A stretch of DNA of 64,000 nucleotides from Atopobiaceae bacterium (GCA_022482785.1 JAKVON010000003.1:1-64000); one strand, 5' to 3'. Numbered from the stretch's first letter, positions 16,886-26,666 are shown. The notes: generated from the sequence alone by a model not told the origin. A program made the numbers and translations.

Positions 16886-18232
16886 CTACTCGAAGTCGAG
16901 CCTCTCCAGGCGGTCGAAGACCACGTCGACGCGGGTGAGGAAGCTCTCGGGGTCGAAGATCTCGTCGAGCTGCGCGGCAGAGAGGGTGCACTCGGGGTCG
17001 TCGGCGAGACGCTCCTTGAGCGACTTGCCCGCCCGGGCCTGCTGGACGTCGGCCCAGACCTCCATCGAGTTCCTCTGCACGACCTTGTAGGCGTCCTCGC
17101 GCGTGATGCCCGTGTCCACCAGGGCGAGCAGCACCTTGCTCGAGAAGATGAGGCCGCGCGTGCGGTTGAGGTTGGCCTCCATGCTCTTGGGGTAGAGCAC
17201 CATGCCGTCGACGATCCAGAAGAGCTTGTCGAGCATGTGGTCGAGGGCGATGAAGCTGTCGGCCTGGGCGACGCGCTCGGCGGAGCTGTGCGAGATGTCG
17301 CGCTCGTGCCAGAGGGCGACGTTGTCGAAGGCCACCTGGGCGTTGGCCTTGACCACGCGGGACAGGCCGCAGATCTTCTCGGCCGTGATGGGGTTGCGCT
17401 TGTGGGGCATGGCGCTCGAGCCCTTCTGGCCCTTCTTGAACGGCTCCTCGGCCTCGAGGGTGTCGGTCTTCTGGAGGGCGCGCACCTCCGTGGCGATGCG
17501 CTCGCAGGTCGCGGCCGTGGTCGCGAGGACTCCGGCGAGGTAGGCATGGTGGTCGCGCGAGATGACCTGCGTGGACAGCGGGTCGTGGGCAAGGCCCAGG
17601 TGCTCGCAGACGTACTCCTCCACGAACGGGTCGATGCTGGAGTAGGTTCCCACCGCGCCCGAGATGGCGCCGAAGGCGACGTTGTCGCGGGCGTCGAGCA
17701 GGCGCTGGTAGTCGCGGTAGAGCTCCCAGGCCCAGCTGCCGAACTTCATGCCGAAGGTCATGGGCTCGGCGTGGATGCCGTGGGTGCGGCCCACGCAGAG
17801 CGTGTCGCGCTCCTCGAAGGCGCGGCGCTTGGCCGCCTCGCCCACGCGCCTGACGTCGGCCAGGATGATGTCGGTGGCCTGCACGAGCTGGTAGCAGAGG
17901 GCGGTGTCGCCGAGGTCGGAGCTGGTCATGCCGTAGTGGACCCAGCGCGACGGCTTGGGGGCGCCCACGGGAAGGTCCGCGTCGATGTGCTCGCCCATGT
18001 CGGTGAGGAACGCGATGACGTCGTGGTTCGTGATGGCCTCGATGCGGTCGACCTCCGCGCGGTCGAACCCCGCATGGCGGCGGATCCACTCGGCGTCGGC
18101 CTTGGTGATGCCGCAGTCGCCCAGCTCGGCATGGGCCTCGCAGGCCAGCACCTCGATCTCCTGCCAGATGGCGTACTTGTTCTCGAGCGAGAAGATGTGC
18201 CCCATCTCGGGGCGGGTGTAGCGTTCGATCAT
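16886..18232 (-). CDS. purB: Adenylosuccinate lyase
   Basis: 448 residues from the internal Met of MIERYTRPEMGHIFS. The longer GTG start would add a 25-residue tail unlike the family. It cleaves SAICAR and adenylosuccinate to release fumarate. Signatures are SSDLGDTALCYQLV, GRTHGIHAEPMTFG (catalytic His), and the fumarase/lyase motif GSSAMPHKRNPI, with the catalytic Ser in the flexible loop. The C-terminal helical domain ends in VFDRLERLDFE. It lies on the same strand as purC. The upstream region carries a diverged copy of the 92-bp repeat seen near 20.5 and 21.7 kb. Confidence 0.96.
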   Translation of the reverse strand: MIERYTRPEMGHIFSLENKYAIWQEIEVLACEAHAELGDCGITKADAEWIRRHAGFDRAEVDRIEAITNHDVIAFLTDMGEHIDADLPVGAPKPSRWVHYGMTSSDLGDTALCYQLVQATDIILADVRRVGEAAKRRAFEERDTLCVGRTHGIHAEPMTFGMKFGSWAWELYRDYQRLLDARDNVAFGAISGAVGTYSSIDPFVEEYVCEHLGLAHDPLSTQVISRDHHAYLAGVLATTAATCERIATEVRALQKTDTLEAEEPFKKGQKGSSAMPHKRNPITAEKICGLSRVVKANAQVAFDNVALWHERDISHSSAERVAQADSFIALDHMLDKLFWIVDGMVLYPKSMEANLNRTRGLIFSSKVLLALVDTGITREDAYKVVQRNSMEVWADVQQARAGKSLKERLADDPECTLSAAQLDEIFDPESFLTRVDVVFDRLERLDFE

Positions 18233-18320
18233 GGCGATCCCTTCGGCCGACGAGCGACTGTCGGCTTCGATTCTACCGCGCGGCCGGGCGACCACGGCCG
18301 CAGCCACCCAGCATGCGAGA

Positions 18321-18411
18321 CGTTTCTACGTTTTCCAACAGGCCTTTTTCCGAGAGGGACACGGAATCGGACCCCTCGCGCCAGAAAAGGCCTGAATAAA
18401 AGCACAGAGAC
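18321..18411. repeat. Diverged copy of the 92-bp palindromic-end repeat
   Basis: CGTTTCTACGTTTTCCAACAGGC at one end resembles, in reverse orientation, the CGTTTCTAGGTTTTTCAACAGGC end of the copies at 20550 and 21712. The other end keeps only CCAGAAAA and an approximate AGACG. The centre is not conserved. Confidence 0.4.
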
Positions 18412-18441
18412 GTCGGCGTGCCCAAGACGGGCGGGAGAGGG

Positions 18442-19242
18442 TCACAGCCCGGCCCCCTCGATCGCCGCGAGGAAGCTCTCGCGGCTCCTGCTGGCGACCA
18501 GCTCCTCGGGGAAGCCTATCTCGTCGAGCATGGCGAGCACGCAGTCGAAGCGTCCCACGTCGACGCACACGTGGGCGTCGGAGGATATCGAGACCTGGCA
18601 GCCGAGCCTCTTGCAGGTCTCCGCGATGAGCCAGCAGGTGGCGCGCGAGTCGGCGACGTCAGAGAGGCTGTGCTCGTTGAGCTCGATGAGCTTGTGGGCG
18701 TCGCGCGCCGCCCCCACGACCGCCTCGATGTCGAACGAGACCCCCGAGCGGCCCGTATGCCCCAGGACGAGCACCTTGGGGTTGGCCAGCGCGCCCAGGT
18801 ACATCCCGGTGGCCTCCTCGATGCTCGCCCCCTCGCAGAAGCGCTTGCCATGCACGCTCGCGATGACGTAGTCGCAGCTCTGGAAGACGCGGTCGGCCAG
18901 CGTGGTGCCGGGCGGCAGCGGGTTGCCGTTCATGGAGTGGCTCACGGGGACGTCATGGCCATAGAGGCCGCCGTCGAGGTCGACGATGTCTGCCTCGCAG
19001 CCGTGCAGCACGCGCACGCCGTCCCACTCGGCAGGCCACGCATGGTAGTTGAGGAAGAACTGGTAGTCCTTGATGACCTGGTTGGAGGGCTGGGGAGGCC
19101 AGAGCATGGCCGAGAAGTGATCGGTCGAGGCGAGCAGGTCGAGCCCGGCGGCACGGGCGGCGGCGACGTTCTCGGCGATGGTCGAGTAGGCGTGCCGCGA
19201 GTAGAGCGTGTGGGTATGCGTGTCGCAGGCGACCTTGAGCAC
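18442..19242 (-). CDS. PHP-domain phosphoesterase
   Basis: 266 residues. The metal-binding PHP motifs are present: DTHTHTLYSRHAYST (motif I), LLASTDHFSAMLW (II), HGCEADIVDLDGG (III), VIASVHGK and LGHTGRSG, and ISSDAHVCVDVG (IV). Length and motif spacing fit the YcdX/HisK-like phosphatases (histidinol phosphatase-related) rather than a polymerase domain. The substrate is unknown, since no his genes are nearby. The downstream gap holds a diverged repeat. Confidence 0.88.
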   Translation of the reverse strand: MLKVACDTHTHTLYSRHAYSTIAENVAAARAAGLDLLASTDHFSAMLWPPQPSNQVIKDYQFFLNYHAWPAEWDGVRVLHGCEADIVDLDGGLYGHDVPVSHSMNGNPLPPGTTLADRVFQSCDYVIASVHGKRFCEGASIEEATGMYLGALANPKVLVLGHTGRSGVSFDIEAVVGAARDAHKLIELNEHSLSDVADSRATCWLIAETCKRLGCQVSISSDAHVCVDVGRFDCVLAMLDEIGFPEELVASRSRESFLAAIEGAGL

Positions 19243-19266
19243 GGGGCGGCTTCTCTCTTCGATGCG

Positions 19267-20478
19267 CTATCGGTACTGCTCGGCGAGCCTCTTCCATGCG
19301 CCCATCGAGCCCACGATGGTCTCGTGCGAGACGCAGTAGCCGACGCGCACCCAGCCCGTGCAGCCGAACGAGTCGCTGGGCACCGGGAGGAGCTCGAGCG
19401 CGCGGCACCTCTCGAAGAAGGCGTTCGCGTCTGGCTCGAGGGCCTTCACCCACAGGTAGAAGGCGCCCTGGGGCTGGATGAACTCATAGCCGAGCTCGGA
19501 GAGGCCATCGGTGAGGGCCTCGCGGTTCCGCTCGTAGGCGGCGAGGTCGGAGGGGACGTCCACGCAGTCCGCGATGACGCGCTGGAAGAGGGCCGGCGCG
19601 CACACGAAGCCCAGCGCGCGCCCCGCCCCGGCGATGGCGGGGACGATGCGGTCGTGCTCGGGGTTGGTGGGGGGCACGAGCACCCACCCGATGCGCTCGC
19701 CGGGCAGCGAGAGGGACTTGGAGTAGCTGTAGCACACGACGGTCGCGGGGTAGACCGCCGGGACCCAGGGAACCTCCGCGCCATAGGCGAGCTCGCGGTA
19801 GGGCTCGTCGGAGAGGAGGTAGATGGGGTGCCCGAACTCGTGCGACCTCTTCTCGAGCACCGCGGCGGTCCCAGCGAGGTTGAGGCGGGAGTAGACCACG
19901 CCCACCGGGTTGTTGGGCGTGTTGATGATGACGGCGGCGGTGCGGGGCGTGATCGCGGACTCGAGGGCGGCATGGTCGACCTCGAACGTGGCGGGGTCGG
20001 CCGGGACCTCGACGCAGACGCATCCCGCGGTCTCGATCCAGACGCGGTACTCGGGGAAGTACGGCGTGATGACGATGACCTCGTCGCCGGGGTTGGTGAG
20101 GGCGTGCAGCGAGATCACGATGGAGGCCGCGGCCCCGGCGGTGAGGTAGAGGTCGTCCGGGCGGGCGATCGGGTCGGTGCCGTAGACCGGCTCGCACTCC
20201 TTGGCGTAGCGGCGGCAGAGGGAGTCCGCCAGGGTGCGGCGCACCTCGGGCAGGCCGTTGGCGGGCGTGTAGCTGTGGAGCTTGGTGGCGGGCATCGTGG
20301 CGAGCCGCTCGATGGACTTGCGCACGGCATCCGGCGCGGGGATCGAGGGGTTTCCGAGGGAGAAGTCGAAGACCTTGTCGGCGCCTATCTCCGCCTTGCG
20401 CGCGTTGCCGTAGGCGGCGATCTCGCGGATCGACGACTTGGACGCGCCGTACGCATACATCTGCTCGTTGACGCTCAT
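19267..20478 (-). CDS. Pyridoxal-phosphate aminotransferase (class I/II)
   Basis: 403 residues from ATG 20478 with GGGAGCAG upstream; the longer frame runs into a repeat element and is not used. Fold-type I motifs are LYLTAGAAASIVISLHAL, VIINTPNNPVGVVYS, LSDEPYRELAYG, and the PLP lysine in CYSYSKSLSLPGERIGW, with the substrate-binding Arg in CTGWVRVGYCVS. It belongs to the aspartate/aromatic aminotransferase group and is often annotated only generically. A role in supplying a missing amino-donor step, such as acetyl-DAP aminotransferase, is possible but not shown. Confidence 0.88.
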   Translation of the reverse strand: MSVNEQMYAYGASKSSIREIAAYGNARKAEIGADKVFDFSLGNPSIPAPDAVRKSIERLATMPATKLHSYTPANGLPEVRRTLADSLCRRYAKECEPVYGTDPIARPDDLYLTAGAAASIVISLHALTNPGDEVIVITPYFPEYRVWIETAGCVCVEVPADPATFEVDHAALESAITPRTAAVIINTPNNPVGVVYSRLNLAGTAAVLEKRSHEFGHPIYLLSDEPYRELAYGAEVPWVPAVYPATVVCYSYSKSLSLPGERIGWVLVPPTNPEHDRIVPAIAGAGRALGFVCAPALFQRVIADCVDVPSDLAAYERNREALTDGLSELGYEFIQPQGAFYLWVKALEPDANAFFERCRALELLPVPSDSFGCTGWVRVGYCVSHETIVGSMGAWKRLAEQYR

Positions 20479-20549
20479 GGCTGCTCCCTCTCCGGACAGG
20501 TTTCCGTCCCCCCATTGTACTCGCGTCCCTCGTCTGGCTGCCAAGGCTG

Positions 20550-20641
20550 CGTTTCTAGGTTTTTTTCCTGGCCATTTACGGAGAATAGAGGGCCTCTCCG
20601 CAAGGCATCCAGCAAAGTGCCTGTTGAAAAACATAGAAACG
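20550..20641. repeat. 92-bp repeat, copy A
   Basis: Ends are near-perfect inverted repeats (CGTTTCTAGGTTTTT and AAAAACATAGAAACG). The core contains a short hairpin, GAGGGCCTCTCCGC. It is in direct orientation with the copy at 21712-21803 and differs at 4 of 92 bases. The layout is that of a miniature inverted-repeat element or a paired bidirectional terminator. Confidence 0.8.
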
Positions 20642-20673
20642 GAGCGGCTGGGTTCGCGCGGGCGACGAGGCCC

Positions 20674-21667
20674 TCAGACGCCCTCGTCGCTCCGGAGCCA
20701 GGGCCCGAGCAGCTGCGCGTGAAGGGGACGGAACCGCCCATCGGGGGAGGCGCGGCCGGCTCCGCCCCGACCGAGCTTCCTCGCGACGAGGTTCGCCTGG
20801 ATCAAAAACACGGCGGGGTCGAAGAGCTGCCTGGTCGTGATCGTGACCACGTCGATCCCCATGATGTCGAGCGCGGCGCGACGGTCGGCGTCGGCGGCGA
20901 GCTTCGCCGGGTCGGAGTGGTTCGTGCGACTGTCGTACTCGACGTCCACGCCTCTGTCGGGCCAGAAGAGGTCGCACGAGAGATAGGGCTTCCTCACCGT
21001 CGCCCTGGCCTCGTCATGGAGGGAGATGCGGTAGTTCATGCTCGGCAGGTCCAGGCCACGGCCGCCCAGGTCGCAGGGAAGGGAGAGGAGCATCGCCACG
21101 ATGGCCTCGAACGGGCTTGCCGCGCCGTCGGCGACGTAGGGCAGCGCGAGGCGAGCCCTCTTGATGCCGTGGGCGGCGGACGACCGGCCGATGGCGTCTG
21201 CAAGGCGCGCCGTCGAGGTGATGGGGCGTCCGCTCGAAGTAGCTGCTCTCGTCCGCATGATAGCGCGCGTAGCCTCCGCACAGCTCGTAGCCCAGCTCGA
21301 CGAGGCGGGGAACGGGGAGCCGAGAGGCCATCTGGATGAAGCAGAGCTCGGGGGAGGCCACGCTGACGCCAGGGGCGATGCCGATGAAGGGGCGGGCCGG
21401 AAGGGGGGCCGACCATACGTGCTGCCGGACGTTCTCGAGGTGACGCTGGTAGTTCGAGGAGAAGACCATGGTCTCGAGGGGACCGTCCCCGACGCCAAGG
21501 GCCCCGAAGTCGTAGGCGGCGACCTCCCCCTGGCCGACGGTATGCGTGACGAAGTCCCGCTCCGCCGTCATGGAGCGCAGGCGGAACGGGTAGCCGGGGC
21601 GCCGGGGGTGGGGCGCCTTGGGTCGCCACCACTGGAGGGCGGAGGTATGGCTGAGGATGATTTCCAT
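20674..21667 (-). pseudogene. Endonuclease-like hypothetical protein, single frameshift
   Basis: The first part, 21667 to about 21230 (MEIILSHTSALQWWRPKAP, FIGIAPGVSVASPELCFIQM, ELGYELCGGYARY), continues in another frame to 20674. The second part includes GVDVEYDSRTNHSDPAKLAA, then DADRRAALDIMGIDVVTIT, the acidic-H-D-R pattern of Vsr/DUF559-type nuclease folds. Removing one C from a CCCC run near 21230 would restore the frame. The N-terminal HTSALxxW is reminiscent of large families in Coriobacteriia and of abortive-infection helper proteins. The gene is bracketed by two 92-bp direct repeats. Function unknown. Confidence 0.6.
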
Positions 21668-21711
21668 GCAGAGACGGTATCACGCGCTGCCGCCCGCATG
21701 GCCGACGTTCA

Positions 21712-21803
21712 CGTTTCTAGGTTTTTTTCCTGGCCATTTGCGGAGAACAGAGGGCCTCTCCGCAAGGCATCCAGCGAAGTGCCTGTTGAAAAACCTAGAA
21801 ACG
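21712..21803. repeat. 92-bp repeat, copy B
   Basis: Same sequence as 20550-20641 at 88 of 92 positions and in the same direction. Its terminal inverted repeat is perfect over 15 bases (CGTTTCTAGGTTTTT). Together the two copies enclose the endonuclease-like gene. Confidence 0.8.
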
Positions 21804-22553
21804 CATGGGCGGCGCGGGACGGGTCGCGGGGCAGGGCTCGGGCGGCAGGACCACGTGGTGGCGCTTGTCGAGGCGGACCTCGCGGGCGCCCAGGGCCGAG
21901 ACGAGCGAGCGGTCGTGCGTGGTCGCGAGCACGGAATGGCCCGCCGCGACGTAGGCGCGCAGGAACTCGGCCACCTCCGCCTCGGAGTCCTCGTCGAGCG
22001 CGGCGGTGGGCTCGTCGAGGAGGAGCAGCTCGGGCGCCATCGAGACCACGCAGGCCAGGGCGACCTTCTTGCGCTCCCCTCCCGAGAGCTGGTAGGGGGC
22101 GCGGTCGGCGAGGTCTCCAAGCCCGAAGAGCCGGAGCGCGTCGTCCGTGCGGCGCGAGGCCTCGTCTGCGGGAAGGCCCATCTGCCGCGGCCCAAACGAG
22201 ACCTCCTCCGCCACGCTGGGACAGAAGAGCTGCACGTCGGGGTCCTGGAAGACGAGCCCCACGCGCTGGTGGAAGCGCTTGGCGAAGCCCTGGCGGGCCA
22301 AGGCCGCCGCATCGATGCGGTCGCCGTCGAAGGTCACCGTCCCGCGGGACGGGTGCGCGAGCCCCGCCGCGAGCCTGAGGGCGGTCGACTTCCCGCAGCC
22401 GTTGGGCCCCGCGAGGGCGACCGCCTCTCCGCGCCGGACCTCGAACGAGGCGCCGTCGAGCGCGACGCGCCCCTCGTAGTCGAAGGAGACGCGGTCGAAG
22501 GCGAGCAGGGGCGCCCCGACGCTGGGGGCCTGCCTCGTGGTCGCCCGGCTCAT
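21795..22553 (-). CDS. cbiO: Cobalt/nickel ECF transporter, ATP-binding subunit
   Basis: 252 residues. Walker A is GPNGCGKST, the Q loop is VGLVFQDPDVQLFCPSVAEE (typical of CbiO/EcfA, which have DPD-Q in the Q loop), the ABC signature is YQLSGGERKKVALA, and Walker B is LLLLDEPTAALDE followed by ATTHD. Its start overlaps the cbiQ stop by 4 bases. It supplies energy to the CbiMQ membrane complex. The stop lies inside repeat copy B, so the final residues come from repeat sequence. Confidence 0.93.
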   Translation of the reverse strand: MSRATTRQAPSVGAPLLAFDRVSFDYEGRVALDGASFEVRRGEAVALAGPNGCGKSTALRLAAGLAHPSRGTVTFDGDRIDAAALARQGFAKRFHQRVGLVFQDPDVQLFCPSVAEEVSFGPRQMGLPADEASRRTDDALRLFGLGDLADRAPYQLSGGERKKVALACVVSMAPELLLLDEPTAALDEDSEAEVAEFLRAYVAAGHSVLATTHDRSLVSALGAREVRLDKRHHVVLPPEPCPATRPAPPMRF

Positions 22554-23392
22554 GCCGCCACCGCCATCGCATGCTCGAGCCAGGCGAACAGGGCGACGAG
22601 GGCGGCGACCCCCGCCACGTACCCGATGCCGGCAGGCGTCGCCAGTCGCTCCCGGGAGACGGGATAGGTGCCGTCGAAGCCGCGGCAGGCCATGGCCTCG
22701 GCCTGCCGGGAGGCGAGCGCCGAGGCCTTGGAGAAGGCGACCCCCATGACGCCGGCCGCGGAGGCCGCCTTGCCGTCGTTGCGCCCCACGCTCCGCAGGG
22801 CGAGGGCCTCGGAGAGAGCCATCGCCTCGCGGCCGAGCAGGGCGACGTCCCGGACGGCCGCATCGAGCACGAACGTGACCGAGCCGGGAAGGCGCAGCGA
22901 TGCGAGCGCGGACGTCAGCCGGCCCCAGGCGACGCCCTGCGTGAGCCCGAGCACGAGGGAGACGCTCACGAACGTCTTGCCGGCCATCCGCACGACCGAC
23001 GAGGGCGGCGCGGCGCCGAGCGGGACCGCGGGAAGCGCGAGGAGGGCGGCCAGCGCGGCCGCCGCGAGCGCCGTCCCTGCCACGGCGGCTATCCGGCGCG
23101 GGGGACGGAGGGCCAGCTGGCAGAGGACGATCGCGAGGACCACCCACACGAACAGCGCGTTCGTCGCCGCCGAGACGCAGCCGACCACGACGACGAGCCC
23201 GAGGAGGCGAAGCGCGGCCGGGACGCGCCCGAGGGCGCGGTCGACGGCCGACGCGGCAGAGCCGCCCGCCCTCACCCCGGCGAGCGCGCCCGCGAGCCTC
23301 AGGACGTTGCCGCGGAGGAACCCCTCGCGGTCGGAGGGCGGGTCGTAGGCCGAGGGGCCGGCCTCGGAGAGCCAATCCGGAAGGTCTGCCAT
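22550..23392 (-). CDS. cbiQ: Cobalt/nickel ECF transporter, transmembrane subunit
   Basis: 280 residues from ATG 23392 (MADLPDWLSEAG, a typical CbiQ start). There are four to five hydrophobic segments. The conserved coupling region is DAAVRDVALLGREAMALSEAL followed by ALRSVG, then AEAMACRGFDGTYP, which includes the second Ala-Arg-Gly motif characteristic of EcfT/CbiQ. It lies between cbiM (10-base gap) and cbiO (4-base overlap). It belongs in the plasma membrane and connects substrate-specific CbiM to CbiO. Confidence 0.92.
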   Translation of the reverse strand: MADLPDWLSEAGPSAYDPPSDREGFLRGNVLRLAGALAGVRAGGSAASAVDRALGRVPAALRLLGLVVVVGCVSAATNALFVWVVLAIVLCQLALRPPRRIAAVAGTALAAAALAALLALPAVPLGAAPPSSVVRMAGKTFVSVSLVLGLTQGVAWGRLTSALASLRLPGSVTFVLDAAVRDVALLGREAMALSEALALRSVGRNDGKAASAAGVMGVAFSKASALASRQAEAMACRGFDGTYPVSRERLATPAGIGYVAGVAALVALFAWLEHAMAVAA

Positions 23393-23402
23393 GGGTGCCC
23401 CG

Positions 23403-24431
23403 CTAGGCCTTCGCGCCCTCGTCGCCGGCATCCGAGGCCGTGCGTCCGAGTGCGCCGGAGAGGAGCTTGAAGGCGATGACGAGAGACGCCGCGCCGATCA
23501 CGGCCGAGAGGGCATAGCCCGCGAAGGAGGGCAGGCCGGCGAGGGAGTAGTCGGGCATGAGCGCCCCGAAGGCGAAGCCGCCCTCCATGCCGGCGGGCAC
23601 GGCGCCGACGCGCTCGGCGAGCGCCGGGACGCCCCACTCGCCCCAGGCGTCGCCCTGCGCGAGGAGGCCCAGCGGCGTCGCGACGGCCAGGCCGAGGACG
23701 AGGAACGACACGGGAACGAGCGAGCTTCCCGCCGTCCTGCCGGCGTCGGGGGTCGCCACGATGCACCCGGGGGCCGTGCGGCGGACGAACTCGTAGATGC
23801 CCACGGTCGCCGTGGCCTCGACCGCGCCCGCGACCAGCAGGCACGGGAGGCACATCGCCGGGACCGAGACGGACAGCGGATAGGGGCAGAAGAGCGCGCC
23901 GCCCGCCGCGTCGCGGAAGAGGGCGGGCTGGATGCCGAGCTCGACGGCCGCGCAGAGGGTCGCGGCGTTGATGCCGCACCAGGCGCCCACGGCCATCGCG
24001 GCCCGCTTGCGGGCGGGGCCCGCCTGCGCCTCCCGCCCGCGGCCCATGACGTGGCGGTACACCCCGTAGCCTACGAACGGCAGCACGAAGGCCATGTTGA
24101 AGCAGTTCGCGCCGAAGGCCAGGACGCCGCCGTCCCCGAAGAGGAGCGCCTGGAGGGCGAGGGCGACCGAGACGGCGACGCATGCCGCCTCCGGGCCGAG
24201 GAGCAGCGCGACGAGGGTGCCGCCGACCGCGTGTCCCGTGGTGCCCCCAGGGAGGGGCACGTTGAACATCATGAGCAGAAACGAGAAGGCGGCCGCGACG
24301 CCCAGGAAGGCGAGGTGGCCCTGGTCGAGGTCGCGACGCACGCGCCGCGCGCAATGCGCCCAGACGGGAATCATCGCGCAGGCGAGCACGCCGTTCGTCT
24401 GCGGCGAGAGGTAGTTGTCGGGAATGTGCAT
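23403..24431 (-). CDS. cbiM: Cobalt/nickel ECF transporter, substrate-capture subunit (CbiM with fused CbiN-like tail)
   Basis: 342 residues from ATG 24431 (GGGAGG upstream). MHIPDNYLSPQTNGVLACA is the metal-binding N-terminus that CbiM/NikM insert into their own pore; His2 is retained. Further blocks are FNVPLPGGTTGHAVGGTL, FGDGGVLAFGANCFNMAFV. The C-terminal ~120 residues contain a PDGL-like region (FAFGALMPDYSLAGLPSF), corresponding to a fused CbiN/NikN-type part. No cobalamin riboswitch or B12 genes are visible, so the ion (Co or Ni) is undecided. Confidence 0.92.
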   Translation of the reverse strand: MHIPDNYLSPQTNGVLACAMIPVWAHCARRVRRDLDQGHLAFLGVAAAFSFLLMMFNVPLPGGTTGHAVGGTLVALLLGPEAACVAVSVALALQALLFGDGGVLAFGANCFNMAFVLPFVGYGVYRHVMGRGREAQAGPARKRAAMAVGAWCGINAATLCAAVELGIQPALFRDAAGGALFCPYPLSVSVPAMCLPCLLVAGAVEATATVGIYEFVRRTAPGCIVATPDAGRTAGSSLVPVSFLVLGLAVATPLGLLAQGDAWGEWGVPALAERVGAVPAGMEGGFAFGALMPDYSLAGLPSFAGYALSAVIGAASLVIAFKLLSGALGRTASDAGDEGAKA

Positions 24432-24508
24432 GAGCCTCCCTTCGGGTTGGATGGCCGTCACAGCGATCTAACACCCTCGAGTCGCCTCGAGGTCAAGGGA
24501 GGGCGAGG

Positions 24509-26607
24509 CTACTCGCCCGCGGAGTCCTCTCCCGCGTCCGGTGCGGACAGGCCCGCGGTGCCCTCGACCTCGTCGGCCCCAAGGCCCGCCTGGGCCACGG
24601 GCTCGGGACCGTCTGCGGCCTGGGCGACGGCGCTTGGCTCGCCGGCGGCCGGGACCACCTTGCCGGCCTCGGCGTCGCTCTCCGCCTGGGCCTCGTCGGG
24701 ATGGGAGGCGAGATACTCGTCCCACTTGCCGTCGAGCAGCGCGGTGACCGCGTCCCCCTCGACCGTCTCGCGGGCGAGCAGCACCCTGGCCATGAGGTCG
24801 AGCTGGTCCTTGCGGAGCTCGAGGATGTCGGCGGCGCGCGCGTGGGCCTCGCGCATGATGCGCTCGACCTCGTCGTCGATGCGCTTGGCCGTCTCGGCCG
24901 AGTAGTCCTGGTGGTTGGCGTAGTCGCGCCCCAGGAACACCTGGTGCTGGGCCTCGCCGAAGACCTGGGTGCCGAGCTCCTCGCTCATGCCGTAGCGGGT
25001 GACCATCTCGCGGGCCATCTTGGTGGCGCGCTCGAGGTCGTTGCTCGCGCCGGTGGTGATGTCGTCGCAGCAGATCTCCTCGGAGGTGCGGCCGGCGAGC
25101 AGGACCGCGATCTGGTCGAGCATGCCGTCGCGGGACTCGAGGAAGTGGTCCTCCGTGGGCAGCTGCATGGTGTAGCCGAGCGCCTGCCCGCGGCTGATGA
25201 TCGAGATCTTGTGGACGGGGTCGGAGTTCTCCAGGATGTGCCCCACCAGCGCATGCCCGCTCTCGTGGTAGGCGATGACGCGGCGCTCCTTGTCGGTGAT
25301 CACGCGGCTCTTGCGCTCGGGGCCGGCGATGACGCGCTCCATCGCCTCCTCGATCTCGTCCATGGAGATCCGGGCCTTGCTGCGCCTCGCGGCCAGGAGG
25401 GCCGCCTCGTTCATGAGGTTCGCGAGGTCCGCGCCCGTGAAGCCCGGCGTGAGCTTCGCGAGCTTCGCGAAGTCGATGTCGTCGCCCACGGGCTTGCCGG
25501 AGGAGTGCACCTTGAGGATCTGCTCGCGGCCCTTGACGTCGGGACGGTCGACCGTGACCTGGCGGTCGAAGCGGCCAGGGCGGAGCAGGGCGGGGTCGAG
25601 GATGTCGGGGCGGTTGGTGGCGGCGATGAGGATGACGGCCTGGTTGTCCTCGAAGCCGTCCATCTCGACGAGCAGCTGGTTCAGGGTCTGCTCGCGCTCG
25701 TCGTGCCCGCCGCCGAGGCCTGCGCCGCGCTGGCGCCCCACGGCGTCGATCTCGTCGATGAAGATGATCGAGGGCGCCGCCTCCTTGGCCTGCTTGAAGA
25801 GGTCGCGCACGCGGCTCGCGCCCACGCCCACGAACATCTCGACGAAGTCGGAGCCCGAGATCGAGAAGAACGGCACCCCGGCCTCGCCGGCGACGGCCTT
25901 GGCGAGGAGCGTCTTGCCGGTGCCCGGAGGGCCGACGAGCAGGACGCCTCGCGGGATCTTGGCTCCCATCTTCTGGAATCGCTCGGGCTCGGAGAGGAAG
26001 TCCTTGACCTCCTGCAGCTCCTCGACGGCCTCGTCGATGCCCGCGACGTCGGCGAACTTGGTCTTCGGGCGCGTCTCCGTGGTGGTCTTGGCCTTGGTCT
26101 TGCCGAACGACATGGTCGAGCTGTTCTGCGACTGCATCTGGTTCATGAAGTACAGCAGGACGCCGATGAGCAGCAGCGTCGGGCACCACCGAGACCAGGA
26201 TCGTGGTCCAGGTGTCGCTCGACGTGGTGTCGACCGTGTAGGTGACCGAGGGGATGGCGCGACATGAGGTCGGCCAGGGAGTCAGAGCCCACGTAGGTGC
26301 TCTTGAACTGGACGGCCTCGGAGTCGTTGCCCACCGAGGCGTCGTCGGTCCAGTAGGTGCCCGTGATGTCGCCGCTCGAGGCCTGGTAGGTGACCTTGTC
26401 CACATGGTCGGCCTTGACCGCGGCGACGAACTCGCTGGTCGCGAGGGTGACCGTGGGGCTCTGACCCGAGAGGGTCCCGCTCATGGTGTAGGCCAGGTAG
26501 CCGAAGAGGGCCACCGTCAGCAGCAGGTAGACGATGCTGGTTCTAGAGCGCTGCGGGTTCGGGCCCTCGGGCTTGGGAGTGGGACGGAAGTCGTTCTTGT
26601 CTGCCAC
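24509..26607 (-). pseudogene. ftsH: ATP-dependent zinc metalloprotease FtsH, frame broken twice near the N-terminus
   Basis: The start MADKNDFRPTPKPEGPNP, TM1 (SIVYLLLTVALFGYLAY) and the external domain lie in 26607-26257. A short piece, [20 protein letters not shown], is in a second frame. The remaining 545 codons, from [13 protein letters not shown] on, are in a third. The main part has Walker [18 protein letters not shown], the pore [15 protein letters not shown], the second region [18 protein letters not shown], and the zinc site [10 protein letters not shown]. Both breaks are 1-base events (one extra C in GTGCCCGACG near 26180, one near 26257). FtsH is normally essential, so errors in the sequence are likelier than real decay. 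It lies just downstream of hpt, as in many Gram-positives. Confidence 0.9.
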
Positions 26608-26666
26608 GAAATGAGCTCCTTGCGTTGGTTTGTCCCGACCTGGCTGAGCCCGGGCGGGACCTTGTC

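Noticed and set aside
16302-18089. 595-codon minus-strand frame over purB and the CPBP gene
   Set aside because: Arg/Pro/His-rich shadow of purB in another frame.
18418-21339. 973-codon plus-strand open frame
   Set aside because: It is antisense to a phosphoesterase, an aminotransferase and a nuclease-like gene. Its composition (Arg, Gly, Asp, His runs) is what GC-rich codon shadows give, and no domain is visible.
24432-24508. Cobalamin or nickel riboswitch before cbiM
   Set aside because: The gap to ftsH is only 77 bases and has no B12-box or NiCo-like four-way junction sequence.
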